Both the position numbers and the translations under genes were made by a program. Of a stretch of DNA of 64,000 bases, positions 18,781 to 27,952 are shown piece by piece (within the stretch, counting starts at the first letter, position 1; each line of letters opens with the position of its first letter). Below the pieces are notes generated by a model. It was not told the DNA's origin. It saw only the letters and a list, made by a program, of their open reading frames with translations, and searched no databases. The stretch comes from an uncultured Pelagibacteraceae bacterium. GTDB lineage: Bacteria; Pseudomonadota; Alphaproteobacteria; Pelagibacterales; Pelagibacteraceae. The DNA is taken from NCBI GenBank assembly GCA_902599625.1, contig CACKGF010000003.1, positions 62,001 to 126,000 on the forward strand, read 5' to 3'.

Positions 18781-19857
18781 ATGGGTCCTATAAAAGAAGC
18801 ACTTACCTTTGATGATGTCACTTTAGCGCCGAAGTATTCTTCTGTGCTTCCTTCCGAAGTAAATACATCAGTTAAACTATCAAAAGATTTGAGTCTTAAA
18901 ATACCTTTACTTTCGTCTGCCATGGACACAGTCACAGAGTCTAAAATGGCAATCGAAATTGGAAAGGCAGGGGGTATTGGAGTTATTCACAGAAATCTTT
19001 CCATTAATGATCAGATATTAGAAATAAAAAAAGTTCAAAAAAAAGGTTTAGCAGTTGGAGCTGCAGTTGGGACTAATGATACCGAACTATCTCGAGCAGA
19101 GAAAATTATTAAGTGTAAAGTAGATTTAATTGTTGTTGATACAGCGCACGGCCATTCTAAAAGAGTAGCAAATATAATCAAATTTATTAAAAAAAAAAAA
19201 TCGAACAAAACAACCCTATGTGCAGGCAACATTGCAACAGCTGAAGCAGCAAAATTTTTATGCAAACTCGGAGTAGATATAGTAAAAGTAGGAATTGGAC
19301 CTGGATCGATTTGTACAACTAGACTTGTTGCTGGTATCGGTGTTCCCCAATTAAGTGCATTACTAGATGTAAAAAAAGGTTTAAACAAAAATGTTAAAAT
19401 GATTTCAGATGGAGGAATTAAATTTTCTGGGGATATTGCAAAGGCACTTGCAGCAGGTGCAGACGCTGTAATGGTAGGATCAATGATTGCTGGGACCAAC
19501 GAGGCTCCAGGCAAAATTATAAAAAAAAATGGAAAACTATTTAAAGTTTTCAGAGGAATGGGATCGGTTGGCGCAATGAACAAAGGGTCAGCTGATAGAT
19601 ATTTCCAAAAAAAACAAAAGGATAGCTCAAAATATGTCCCAGAAGGAGTAGAAGGATTAATCAAATATAAAGGTGAAGTATCTAAGATAATTTTTAAACT
19701 TATTGGAGGACTTAAATCATCGATGGGCTACTTAGGTTCTAAAAATGTAATTAATTTAAGAAAAAAACCTAAATTTGTTAAAATTACAAAAGCTGGATTT
19801 TATGAGAGTATGGTCCATAGTATAGATGAGGTGAAAAAAAACAGCCAATATTTATGA
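18781..19857 (+). CDS. guaB: IMP dehydrogenase lacking the CBS (Bateman) domains
   Basis: Oxidises IMP to XMP, the first step to GMP. The catalytic barrel is complete: SSAMDTVTES near the start, substrate loop GPGSICTTR with catalytic C178, SDGGIK, and the mobile flap R273-Y274 in ADRYFQ. The protein is only 358 aa against about 490 usually, because the two CBS domains normally inserted after the first barrel strands are absent: the sequence passes from HRNLSINDQI straight to GLAVGAAVG (residues 70-97) in frame. IMPDHs without the Bateman module exist elsewhere and stay active but lose nucleotide allostery. Operon guaB-TPR-guaA-panB. Confidence 0.95.
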   Translation: MGPIKEALTFDDVTLAPKYSSVLPSEVNTSVKLSKDLSLKIPLLSSAMDTVTESKMAIEIGKAGGIGVIHRNLSINDQILEIKKVQKKGLAVGAAVGTNDTELSRAEKIIKCKVDLIVVDTAHGHSKRVANIIKFIKKKKSNKTTLCAGNIATAEAAKFLCKLGVDIVKVGIGPGSICTTRLVAGIGVPQLSALLDVKKGLNKNVKMISDGGIKFSGDIAKALAAGADAVMVGSMIAGTNEAPGKIIKKNGKLFKVFRGMGSVGAMNKGSADRYFQKKQKDSSKYVPEGVEGLIKYKGEVSKIIFKLIGGLKSSMGYLGSKNVINLRKKPKFVKITKAGFYESMVHSIDEVKKNSQYL

Positions 19858-20294
19858 GGAATATAAATAAATTTTTTTTAATTTTAATTTTATTGTTTTT
19901 TAAAACAATTGCTTATAGCTCTGAAAATTTTTACGACCAAGCAGTAGACAAATTTAATGCCAAAAAATTTGATGATTCAAAATTTTTATTTCACAGAAAT
20001 ATTGTATTTAACCCAACAGATGCCAAATCTTACTTATATTTAGCTAAGATTTTCAATTCTGAAAAAAACCAGAAAGAAGAAGAAAAAAATTTAAATACTA
20101 CTCTTCTACTTGAACCAAATAATGAAGAAGCAATTTATATGCTTATACAAATTAATCTTGATAAATCAAATTTTTCTAAAGCAAATGAATTGTTAACAAA
20201 ACTAGATATAGTTTGTAAGGATTTTTGCTCCAAAAAAAAAGAAATTAAAAAATCACTCCAAAATCTTGAAGCAAAAAATGAAAAAAAACAATAG
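19854..20294 (+). CDS. Exported TPR-like protein of unknown function
   Basis: A hydrophobic signal segment (about 6-21) precedes two to three tetratricopeptide-like helical pairs ([24 protein letters not shown], split around 24-47, and NEEAIYML near 90) and a lysine-rich end. 146 aa. No catalytic motif. Its ATGA overlaps the guaB stop, and its 3' end overlaps guaA, so it is translated between two GMP-synthesis genes. A role in nucleotide metabolism is not implied by the fold; it may be a periplasmic assembly factor that shares the transcript. Confidence 0.75.
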   Translation: MRNINKFFLILILLFFKTIAYSSENFYDQAVDKFNAKKFDDSKFLFHRNIVFNPTDAKSYLYLAKIFNSEKNQKEEEKNLNTTLLLEPNNEEAIYMLIQINLDKSNFSKANELLTKLDIVCKDFCSKKKEIKKSLQNLEAKNEKKQ

Positions 20295-21837
20295 AGATAA
20301 GAAAATTCTTATAATTGATTTTGGCTCTCAATATACCCAATTAATTGCAAGACGTGTAAGAGAGCTTGGTGTATTTTCAGAAATATCAAATCACAAACAA
20401 GTTAAAAAAGTTGATGTAGAGGAACTATTCGGGATTATTTTATCAGGCGGTCCTTTAAATGTTTATGAAGATAAAAAAATAAATTTTAATAAAAAGATTT
20501 TAAACTTGAAAGTTCCTATTTTAGGTCTTTGCTTCGGCCATCAATTAATTTCAAGACATTATGGTGGTAAAGTCATAACAGCAAAAAATAGAGAGTTCGG
20601 TTTAGCAACTATAAAAAAAAAACTAAACTCCAAACTAACCAAAAACTTTTTTGATAACCGCAAACAAAGGAATGTATGGATGAGTCATGCTGATCACGTA
20701 ACTAGACTACCAAAAGGTTTTAAAGCAGCAGCATCAACAAAAGGTTCAAAATTTACAATAATTGAAAATGATTTAATCAAGAGATATGGTATTCAATTCC
20801 ACCCTGAAGTAACTCATACAGAAAAAGGAATTTTATTACTCAAAAATTTTGTGTTTGGTATATGTAAATCGAAAAAAAATTGGTCAACAGATCATCAAAA
20901 AAAAACATTAATTAAAAATGTTCAAAATCAAATTGGTAATAAAAAAATAATATGCGCACTCTCTGGGGGTGTAGATAGCAGCGTTGTAGCACAATTATTA
21001 AATAAAGCGGTTGGTAAACAATTACACTGTATATTTGTTAATACAGGATTGTTAAGACTTAATGAGGAAAAACAAGTAGTAAATACTTTTAAAAAAAAAT
21101 TAAAAATGAATTTGATATACGTGAATGCAGCAGATGAATTTTTAAAGAAATTAAACAATATTACAGACCCTGAGAAGAAAAGGAAGATAATTGGAAATCT
21201 ATTTATCAAAATTTTTGAACGCTATGCAAAAAAATTAAAAAATGTGAAATTTTTAGCTCAAGGAACTTTATATCCAGATTTAATTGAAAGTAAGTCAGTG
21301 ACTGGAAGTCAAACATCAAAAATTAAATCACATCATAATGTTGGTGGTTTACCAAAAAAAATGAAATTGGAATTATGCGAACCATTAAGATTGCTTTTTA
21401 AGGATGAAGTAAGAAAACTTGGAATAAAATTAAATTTATCTAAGGACATAATTAGTCGTCATCCATTTCCTGGTCCAGGACTAGCAATTAGAATGCCAGG
21501 TAAAGTTTCGAAGGATAAAATAGAAATATTAAAACAGGCAGATAATATTTTTATTTCTGAACTTAAAAAAGAAAAATTATACGACAAAATTTGGCAGGCA
21601 TATGCTGCTTTGTTACCAGTAAAAACAGTTGGTGTTATGGGTGACAATAGAACTTATGAGTATATTTGCTTACTAAGAGCAATAACTTCTCAAGATGGTA
21701 TGACAGCAGATTTTTTTGATTTTCCTAAAAATTTCATACAAAATGTGTCTAATAAAATTATTAATAATATTAGAGGAATTAACAGAGTAGTTTATGATGT
21801 CACTTCAAAACCACCAAGCACTATTGAATTAGAGTAA
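20278..21837 (+). CDS. guaA: GMP synthase (glutamine-hydrolysing)
   Basis: Converts XMP to GMP with glutamine. The class I amidotransferase domain holds the nucleophile C85 in GLCFGHQL and the later HPEV motif; the ATP pyrophosphatase domain has the P-loop [10 protein letters not shown]; the C-terminal dimerisation domain has [11 protein letters not shown] and ends KPPSTIELE, the conserved terminus. 519 aa from the ATG at 20278; a TTG at 20266 would add four residues. Overlaps the TPR gene by 17 nt and panB by one base (TAATG). Confidence 0.98.
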   Translation: MKKNNRDKKILIIDFGSQYTQLIARRVRELGVFSEISNHKQVKKVDVEELFGIILSGGPLNVYEDKKINFNKKILNLKVPILGLCFGHQLISRHYGGKVITAKNREFGLATIKKKLNSKLTKNFFDNRKQRNVWMSHADHVTRLPKGFKAAASTKGSKFTIIENDLIKRYGIQFHPEVTHTEKGILLLKNFVFGICKSKKNWSTDHQKKTLIKNVQNQIGNKKIICALSGGVDSSVVAQLLNKAVGKQLHCIFVNTGLLRLNEEKQVVNTFKKKLKMNLIYVNAADEFLKKLNNITDPEKKRKIIGNLFIKIFERYAKKLKNVKFLAQGTLYPDLIESKSVTGSQTSKIKSHHNVGGLPKKMKLELCEPLRLLFKDEVRKLGIKLNLSKDIISRHPFPGPGLAIRMPGKVSKDKIEILKQADNIFISELKKEKLYDKIWQAYAALLPVKTVGVMGDNRTYEYICLLRAITSQDGMTADFFDFPKNFIQNVSNKIINNIRGINRVVYDVTSKPPSTIELE

Positions 21838-22613
21838 TGAACAATAAAATAAAAAAAATTTTAAAGAAAAAAAATAAATCAAAGATTGTTTGCCTTACAG
21901 CATATTCCAAAAATATTGCTGAAATTGTTGATGATCATGCAGATATAGTTTTAGTCGGAGACTCTCTTGGATCTGTATTATATAATTACGATACAACAAG
22001 AAAAGTAACTCTGAATATGATGATCGAACATACCAAGAGTGCCAGAATGGGGGTTAAAAAAAGCCTTTTAGTAATTGACCTTCCTTATAATACCTACAGA
22101 AATAAATCTGAAGCACTTAAAAATTCTAAGAGATCAATGAAAGAGACAAAATGTGATGCTGTTAAAGTTGAGGGGGGAACAAGAGTGAAAGAAATCGTAA
22201 AACATTTGGTTAAAAATAGAATACCTGTACTAGGTCATATTGGCGTAACACCACAAACAACTAAAGGAAAATTTAGATCTAAAGGTAAAAATGAAGTTGA
22301 AATAAGAAAACTTTTGAAGGATGCTCAAGATCTAGAACAAAGCGGAGCTTTTGGAATTGTTTTAGAATGTATTTATAGTGACATCTCAAAACAAATAACA
22401 AACTCAATTAATATACCAACAATTGGAATTGGAGCTTCAGTAAATTGTGATGGTCAAGTTCTTGTAACGGATGATTTAATTGGTTTAAATGAGACCAACT
22501 TTAGGTTTGTAAAAAAATTTGGTAATATTAAGAAATACATTAAAAGTGCAGTTATAAAATATAAAAACTCAGTAAAACAAAAAAAGTTTCCTTCCAAAAA
22601 AAATAGTTATTAA
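21837..22613 (+). CDS. panB: 3-methyl-2-oxobutanoate hydroxymethyltransferase PanB
   Basis: Transfers a hydroxymethyl group from methylene-THF to 2-oxoisovalerate to give ketopantoate, the first committed step of pantothenate/CoA synthesis. Family segments are CLTAYSKNIAEI, the Mg-binding VGDSLG and VKVEGG, GHIGVTPQT, and IPTIGIGAS. 258 aa. Its ATG overlaps the guaA stop. No panC or panE lies in this window; if they are missing from the genome this PanB would need imported intermediates or have another use of methylene-THF. Confidence 0.9.
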   Translation: MNNKIKKILKKKNKSKIVCLTAYSKNIAEIVDDHADIVLVGDSLGSVLYNYDTTRKVTLNMMIEHTKSARMGVKKSLLVIDLPYNTYRNKSEALKNSKRSMKETKCDAVKVEGGTRVKEIVKHLVKNRIPVLGHIGVTPQTTKGKFRSKGKNEVEIRKLLKDAQDLEQSGAFGIVLECIYSDISKQITNSINIPTIGIGASVNCDGQVLVTDDLIGLNETNFRFVKKFGNIKKYIKSAVIKYKNSVKQKKFPSKKNSY

Positions 22614-22620
22614 TTAATAA

Positions 22621-23811
22621 CTACCTTTGCTGTCTTGTCCTAAATTTACCTTTGCTAACCTCTTTTTCTAAAAATGTTCCGAAAGCGTCCCCATTTACAT
22701 TGAATTCAACATTTGTAGCTCCCTCATAGTCAATTTTTTTTCCTTTTTTTAGAAGTTTTAAACCTTTAGCAATCTCACCTGGATAGATTTTAGTACCTGG
22801 AGAGTTGCTTACTGACATAATATTTTTAGATAAATTATTATCCGATTTAAAATTTTTTTCCTGCAAAGCAAGAATAAGTATAGCCGCCGCATCATAAGAC
22901 TCACCGATAAATGGTCCCGAAGTATCAATGTTATTTTTTTTGGCAATTTTGTAAAATGAATTAATATTTTTTGAGTTAGAACCTGAAATTATCCCAAATG
23001 AATTATTAATTAATTTCCCAAACTTTCTTTCAGTAGTTTCATTAATCATCCTATCTGATAAAATAAATTTTTCAAAAGCACCTGAGTCAAGAATTGACTT
23101 AATTAATCTTTCCCCATCTTGTTCAATTTCAGTAAAAATTGCAACAAGGTCTCCTCCTGCGGCAGCTAAGACCGACACTTCATTTGAAAGATCAGTTTTA
23201 TTTATCTTTATAGGTACACTTACGGTAATTTCTACATTACTATCATCAAGTGTTTTTTTAAAATTTCTCTCAAGTTCTTTTCCATAATTTGTGTCTTGGA
23301 ATGAAACTGCAATACGTTTGATACCTCTATCTCTTGTAATTTTAGCTAAAACTTCACCATCTCTATTACTTGGAGCAGTGGTTCTAAAAAATAAGTTTTT
23401 TTCATCTAACATAGACAACAAAGGAGTAGTTGCTGACGGGGAAATCATAGGAATGTTTTTTTCATTAGCCGATCCCAAAAGAATTCCTTCAGATATTCCA
23501 GGGCATGCGGCACCAATGATTCCAATAATATTATTTTCATTAATTGTTTTGTTTACTGATTGAATTTTGGACATGTCACATTTTGTATCTATTTTAATTG
23601 AATTGACTTTTTCCTTACCATTTAAAAATATTTTTGAGGAATTTGCCTCTGAAATTGCTATCTCTGCTGAAGATGCCATACTTGGAACAATAGATTCTGT
23701 TGGACCAGTAAAACCAAGAGCTATACCGATTGTTATTTCATTCGCCTGGATTTCTATTTGTTTTCCTAAGAAACATAATAAAAAAAGGATACTAAGAATT
23801 TTTTTTCTCAT
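22621..23811 (-). CDS. Periplasmic binding protein, branched-chain amino acid type (LivK/Peripla_BP_6)
   Basis: Exported solute-binding protein of the LivJ/LivK fold. Signal peptide about 1-23 (cleavage after QANA-like IQANE), then ITIGIALGFTGPTES, and a two-lobe periplasmic-binding architecture including GAACPGISEG and GESYDAAAILI. 396 aa is normal. There is no permease or ATPase gene next to it, so it is an orphan binding protein that either shares a transporter elsewhere or acts as a sensor. Ligand not predictable. Convergent with panB, with only 7 bases between the stops. Confidence 0.85.
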   Translation of the reverse strand: MRKKILSILFLLCFLGKQIEIQANEITIGIALGFTGPTESIVPSMASSAEIAISEANSSKIFLNGKEKVNSIKIDTKCDMSKIQSVNKTINENNIIGIIGAACPGISEGILLGSANEKNIPMISPSATTPLLSMLDEKNLFFRTTAPSNRDGEVLAKITRDRGIKRIAVSFQDTNYGKELERNFKKTLDDSNVEITVSVPIKINKTDLSNEVSVLAAAGGDLVAIFTEIEQDGERLIKSILDSGAFEKFILSDRMINETTERKFGKLINNSFGIISGSNSKNINSFYKIAKKNNIDTSGPFIGESYDAAAILILALQEKNFKSDNNLSKNIMSVSNSPGTKIYPGEIAKGLKLLKKGKKIDYEGATNVEFNVNGDAFGTFLEKEVSKGKFRTRQQR

Positions 23812-23859
23812 GATTAGGTAAAATAAAAATATGCCATGATTAATACTTTTTCAATTAGG

Positions 23860-24714
23860 TTATTTTACCTTTTGAATTAAAAACACAGATCCAATTACAA
23901 TTATTCCTCCTAAAGTCATTATCAAACTAGGGATTTCATTAAATATTATAAATGTTTGGATTAATCCAAATACAGGAAATAGAGCATAAAAGGGAAGAAC
24001 TTTTCCAACTGGATAAAACTTATATAAGTAAAATAAAGACATATGGGCGCCTATTGAAACAATTAAGCCAGAGTAAATTATAAAAAACCACATATCTAGC
24101 CGAATGTTCTTTAGAATAATCATTGTGTTTCCCTCAAAGAAAAATGATAAAAGTATTAATACAACAAATCCAATAGATGCCATGAAAAAATTCGTAGTTA
24201 CGATGCTTAACTTATTTGTATCTCTACTAGCTACATTCGCAATAGCATAAAAGAATGCCATTAAAGCTGTAAGCACAAGTGCAAAAATATTGTTTATCAA
24301 CTCTGGATCAAAACCAATAAAGATTATCCCCAAAAAAGATGTAATTACAAAAAACCATTTTTGAAAACTAAATTTTTCATTTAAGAAAAAATTACTTAAA
24401 ACAATTGCAAAAGGAATGGCAAGCTGAGATCCAATAATAACGGGCGAAACTATATTAGACTCCTGTAGAGATAGATAAGTGAAACCTGTAACCCCAACAC
24501 CCATAGAAAAAGAAAAAATAAACAAAGATTTCAAATTTTCTTTAGGGATCTTAAAATTAAAAAAGGGTAATAAACAAATTACGACTACTAACATTCTTAG
24601 CGATCCAAAAAGTAAAGGAGGTACATTTGTGTTTAAGACAAGTTTTCCAAAAACAAAGGCACTTCCAAATAGTGCCATGATTAATAAAATTAATAAGTAA
24701 TGTTTAATAGTCAA
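23860..24714 (-). CDS. EamA/DMT-superfamily transporter
   Basis: Ten-helix inner-membrane protein made of two five-helix EamA repeats (first about 1-135, second about 145-284). The opening LLIMALFGSAFVFGKL is the typical first helix. 284 aa. Members export or import amino acids, nucleotide-sugars or small metabolites; substrate cannot be assigned. Lies upstream of the orphan binding protein with about 48 bases between, and divergent from the EutA-like gene. Confidence 0.88.
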   Translation of the reverse strand: MTIKHYLLILLIMALFGSAFVFGKLVLNTNVPPLLFGSLRMLVVVICLLPFFNFKIPKENLKSLFIFSFSMGVGVTGFTYLSLQESNIVSPVIIGSQLAIPFAIVLSNFFLNEKFSFQKWFFVITSFLGIIFIGFDPELINNIFALVLTALMAFFYAIANVASRDTNKLSIVTTNFFMASIGFVVLILLSFFFEGNTMIILKNIRLDMWFFIIYSGLIVSIGAHMSLFYLYKFYPVGKVLPFYALFPVFGLIQTFIIFNEIPSLIMTLGGIIVIGSVFLIQKVK

Positions 24715-24771
24715 AAAAATCCAATTTTAAATTGATTTATAGAATGACATTCATATTTTTTAAGTTATCTT

Positions 24772-25524
24772 ATGTCAATTAATATGAATTCAAAAAAGAT
24801 TAAAGCTCAATTTACAAAAGACACTAACCCAAGAGTAGGCTTAATTGTTCTGTCAACTGACAACATGATAGAAAAAGATTTCTCAAAAGTCTTAGGTGAT
24901 AAACCAGTAGATTTATATGTTAATAGAATTAAAAATTATAATCCTGTAACAGCTGAAAATTTAAAAAAAATGTCAGAAAACATCACTTCAGTTGCAGACA
25001 ACATATTACCTGGTGAAAAAGTTGATTGTGTTGTTTTTGGTTGCACATCAGGAACAATAGTATCTGGTTTTGATAACATTAAAAAAAAAATTAATATAGC
25101 TAAACCAAATGCGTTAGTTACAGCCCCAAGCACTGCAGCTTTAAATGCCCTTAAGAAAAAGAATATTAAAAAAATATCTGTAGTCACACCATATATTAAG
25201 TCTTTAAATGATGATGTTGTAAATTTTTTTAAAGTAAATAACTTTGAAATAGTTTCAAATACATATTTTGATATTGAGTCAGATGTTGATATTGGAAAAG
25301 TAGATCAAAATAAGTTGTTCGAGATATTGTCTGAAATTGATCATAATCAAGCTCAAGCGCTATTTGTTTCTTGTACTTCATTACCAGTTTTAAACATAAT
25401 TGAAAAACTTGAAAAAAAATTAAATATGATTGTGTTATCAAGTAACCAAGCACTAATTTGGGAAACTCTAGAAAAAATAAATGAGAACAAATCTGTAATT
25501 GGATTTGGAAGCTTATTTAATTAA
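24772..25524 (+). CDS. Asp/Glu-racemase-superfamily protein, EutA/maleate-isomerase-like
   Basis: Two-domain racemase/decarboxylase fold. The two catalytic cysteines of the superfamily are visible in VFGCTSGT and FVSCTSLP. 250 aa. The closest functional relatives I recognise are maleate isomerase and EutA, the arylmalonate-decarboxylase-like protein of ectoine-utilisation operons. The neighbour (8 bases downstream) is a DoeA/EutD-like hydrolase, which favours the EutA reading. The exact reaction of EutA is unsettled. A second ATG at 24784 could be the start. The gene has no Shine-Dalgarno and shares its start context with potA. Confidence 0.75.
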   Translation: MSINMNSKKIKAQFTKDTNPRVGLIVLSTDNMIEKDFSKVLGDKPVDLYVNRIKNYNPVTAENLKKMSENITSVADNILPGEKVDCVVFGCTSGTIVSGFDNIKKKINIAKPNALVTAPSTAALNALKKKNIKKISVVTPYIKSLNDDVVNFFKVNNFEIVSNTYFDIESDVDIGKVDQNKLFEILSEIDHNQAQALFVSCTSLPVLNIIEKLEKKLNMIVLSSNQALIWETLEKINENKSVIGFGSLFN

Positions 25525-25532
25525 TTTTATAT

Positions 25533-26699
25533 ATGAATTTCACAGTCAAAGAATATAAAAATCGTCTTAAAAAAGTTCAATCAGAAATGCAAAAAAAAGG
25601 AATTGAACTTCTTATTTCACAGGATACTGCAAATATAAACTATCTGACAGGATATGATGCTTGGTCTTTTTATTATTCTCAATGTGTAATAGTCCATGTG
25701 AATTCTGATGAGCCCCTATGTTTTGTTAGAGCTCAGGATGCTGGTGGGGCTTTTATAACTACCTACCTTAAAAAGGAAAATATTATTATTTATGACGAAA
25801 AATATATTCATACCTGGCCGACCCATCCGTACGATGCGTTAGTTGATTTAATAAGGAAAAAAAAGTGGGATAAAATAAATATAGGGGTAGAAATGGATGC
25901 CCATTATTTCACAGCTTATTGTTATGAAAAGTTAAAAAAGGGATTACCAAACGCAAAAATTTTAGACTCTGAGAGATTAGTTAATTGGGTAAGAGTAGAA
26001 AAATCCATTGCTGAAATTGAATATATGAAAAAGGCAGCAATTATTTCTGAGATGGCGATGAAAACTGCAATGGAAACAATAAGTCCAGATGTAAGACAAT
26101 GCGATGCTGTTGCTGAAATTCAAAGAACTCTATTTAGAGGCACCCCAGAATATGGTGGTGAATATGCAAGTATTGCAACTTTACTTCCTACTGGAAAAGG
26201 AACATCAGCTTCACATTTAACTGCTAGCGATAAAAAATTTGTTAATGGGGAAGCAACAATTATTGAGTTATCAGGTACGTATAAAAGGTATCATGCTCCA
26301 ATGGCAAGAACAATTAACTTAGGGAAGCCAGATCAAAAAAAACTTGATGCTATGAAAGCAACAAATGAAGCTTTAGAGGAGGGTATTAACGCTAGTAAAC
26401 CAGGCAATACTGCTAATGATGTTGCGGAGAAATTTTGGGGAGTCTTAGATAAGTATGGAATTAAAAAAGAATCTCGAACAGGTTACTCTATAGGTATTGG
26501 GTATCCACCAGATTGGGGCGAACACACTTTAAATATTTACAAAGGAGACATGACTGAATTAAAACCTAACATCTGTTATCACATGATTGCTGTTATGCAA
26601 TTTGGTGATTGGGGAGTTGAGTCATCAGAGTCTATAAGGATAACCGAGAGTGGAAATGAACTTTTATGCAATTTTTCAAGAGATTTACACGTAAAATAA
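25533..26699 (+). CDS. doeA: DoeA/EutD-like hydrolase (creatinase-fold M24 family)
   Basis: Pita-bread-fold enzyme resembling ectoine hydrolase, which opens the cyclic amidine of ectoine to N-acetyl-diaminobutyrate. N-terminal segment NYLTGYDAWSFYYSQ and WPTHPYDAL match that group. In the catalytic domain the two metal-binding aspartates of aminopeptidase P are not seen (IELSGTYKRYHAPMART), while a His (TSASHLTAS) and the late glutamates (GVESSESI) remain, as in metal-free creatinase. This argues against annotation as a Xaa-Pro peptidase. 388 aa. Placed between the EutA-like gene and potA, so its substrate is probably brought in by the adjacent importer; ectoine, hydroxyectoine or another amidine/guanidine compound are options. 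Confidence 0.78.
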   Translation: MNFTVKEYKNRLKKVQSEMQKKGIELLISQDTANINYLTGYDAWSFYYSQCVIVHVNSDEPLCFVRAQDAGGAFITTYLKKENIIIYDEKYIHTWPTHPYDALVDLIRKKKWDKINIGVEMDAHYFTAYCYEKLKKGLPNAKILDSERLVNWVRVEKSIAEIEYMKKAAIISEMAMKTAMETISPDVRQCDAVAEIQRTLFRGTPEYGGEYASIATLLPTGKGTSASHLTASDKKFVNGEATIIELSGTYKRYHAPMARTINLGKPDQKKLDAMKATNEALEEGINASKPGNTANDVAEKFWGVLDKYGIKKESRTGYSIGIGYPPDWGEHTLNIYKGDMTELKPNICYHMIAVMQFGDWGVESSESIRITESGNELLCNFSRDLHVK

Positions 26700-26741
26700 G
26701 TTCTTGAAATAGATCTCAACAAATGTTTTAAACCTTATCTT

Positions 26742-27830
26742 ATGTCAAAGAACTTAGATTTTGTTAAATTCGATAAAGTTGACAAAAGTTACGATGGAAA
26801 AGTACTTGTTGTTAAAGATTTAAACTTAGACATTGCTGAAGGCGAGTTCATAACTATGTTAGGGCCATCTGGATCAGGTAAGACAACTTGTTTAATGATG
26901 TTAGCTGGTTTTGAAACTCCTACAAATGGAGAAATTTATTTAGATAAAAATCCAATTTCAAATATACCCCCGCACAAAAGAGGAATAGGAATGGTCTTTC
27001 AAAACTATGCCTTGTTTCCCCACATGACAGTGTATGAAAACTTAGCCTTTCCTTTAAAGGTAAGAAAATTTCAAAAGGATGAGATTGATAAGAAAGTGGA
27101 TAAAGCTCTTTCAATGGTATCGTTATCTGGTTTTGAAAACAGAATGCCAGGACAATTATCTGGTGGTCAACAACAAAGGGTAGCAGTTGCGAGATCATTA
27201 GTATTTGATCCTCAATTAGTTTTAATGGACGAACCACTTGGAGCTTTAGATAAAAATTTAAGAGAGAGCATGCAGTACGAAATTAAACATATTCATGAAA
27301 GCATTGGGGTTACAGTGGTCTACGTAACACATGATCAAAGTGAAGCATTAACAATGTCTAATAGAATAGCAGTGTTTAATGATGGAAAAGTTCAACAACT
27401 CTCATCACCAGATAAATTATACGAAGAACCCGTAAACTCTTTTGTGGCTGAATTCATTGGCGAGAATAATACTTTTGCAGGACAAGTAACCAACATGTCT
27501 GGTAAAGCATGCAAAGTTAAGCTTAATGATGGAACAGAAATAATTGCAAATCCAATTTCAGTTAAGTCAAATGGAGATAAAACTACTGTATCTCTTAGAC
27601 CAGAGCGGGCTTTAATTAACACAAAAGAAAAAATGGACAATAACTTTAAAGGAAAGATTGAAGAAGTTATTTATCATGGAGATCATACTAGAGTAAGACT
27701 TGATCTACTCGGAAACAAAGAATTTATATTAAAAGTGCCTAATAGCTCTGCCAATATGGATATTAAAATGGGCAACCAGATTAATGTAAGTTGGAATAGT
27801 CATGACGCTAGAGCACTAGATCCAAAATAA
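26742..27830 (+). CDS. potA: ABC transporter ATPase, spermidine/putrescine type (PotA-like)
   Basis: Energises the adjacent PotBC-like permease. Walker A GPSGSGKTT (about 42-50), Q-loop FQNYALFPHMT, signature LSGGQQQRVAVARSL, Walker B LVLMDEPLGALD and switch His VTHDQ are complete. The C-terminal TOBE/OB-fold domain (about 280-362) is the regulatory region typical of PotA/FbpC. 362 aa. Begins 42 bases after the DoeA-like gene. The substrate is set by the binding protein; Pot-family importers carry polyamines, amino-acid derivatives or iron complexes. Confidence 0.92.
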   Translation: MSKNLDFVKFDKVDKSYDGKVLVVKDLNLDIAEGEFITMLGPSGSGKTTCLMMLAGFETPTNGEIYLDKNPISNIPPHKRGIGMVFQNYALFPHMTVYENLAFPLKVRKFQKDEIDKKVDKALSMVSLSGFENRMPGQLSGGQQQRVAVARSLVFDPQLVLMDEPLGALDKNLRESMQYEIKHIHESIGVTVVYVTHDQSEALTMSNRIAVFNDGKVQQLSSPDKLYEEPVNSFVAEFIGENNTFAGQVTNMSGKACKVKLNDGTEIIANPISVKSNGDKTTVSLRPERALINTKEKMDNNFKGKIEEVIYHGDHTRVRLDLLGNKEFILKVPNSSANMDIKMGNQINVSWNSHDARALDPK

Positions 27831-27891
27831 ACCTCAGGTTTAATTTTCAATTATTTATTAAAATAAAGCCCTATTTTAGCCAAATGTCAGG

Positions 27892-27920
27892 TTGACTCCT
27901 ACTTTATATCTTGCTGTAAT
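27892..27920 (+). promoter_or_regulatory. Promoter of potD
   Basis: TTGACT (27892-27897), exact 17-base spacer, TGTAAT (27915-27920): five of six matches in each element. It would start a transcript near 27927 with a leader of about 25 bases holding the palindrome CGTTTAAACG (27935-27944). Confidence 0.65.
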
Positions 27921-27942
27921 TAGTTTTTATAAAACGTTTAAA

Positions 27943-27949
27943 CGGAGGA
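27943..27949 (+). promoter_or_regulatory. Strong Shine-Dalgarno of potD
   Basis: CGGAGGA, close to the perfect anti-16S complement, ends three bases before the ATG at 27953. One of very few consensus ribosome binding sites in the window. Confidence 0.65.
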
Positions 27950-27952
27950 ATA

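Noticed and set aside
19035-19664. 209-aa open frame on the minus strand inside guaB
   Set aside because: Lies wholly opposite the conserved IMP dehydrogenase barrel; proline/serine-rich composition typical of an antisense shadow.
18781-19857. guaB as a frameshifted or decayed gene
   Set aside because: Both flanks of the missing CBS module are in frame and all catalytic residues are present, so it is a natural domain loss.
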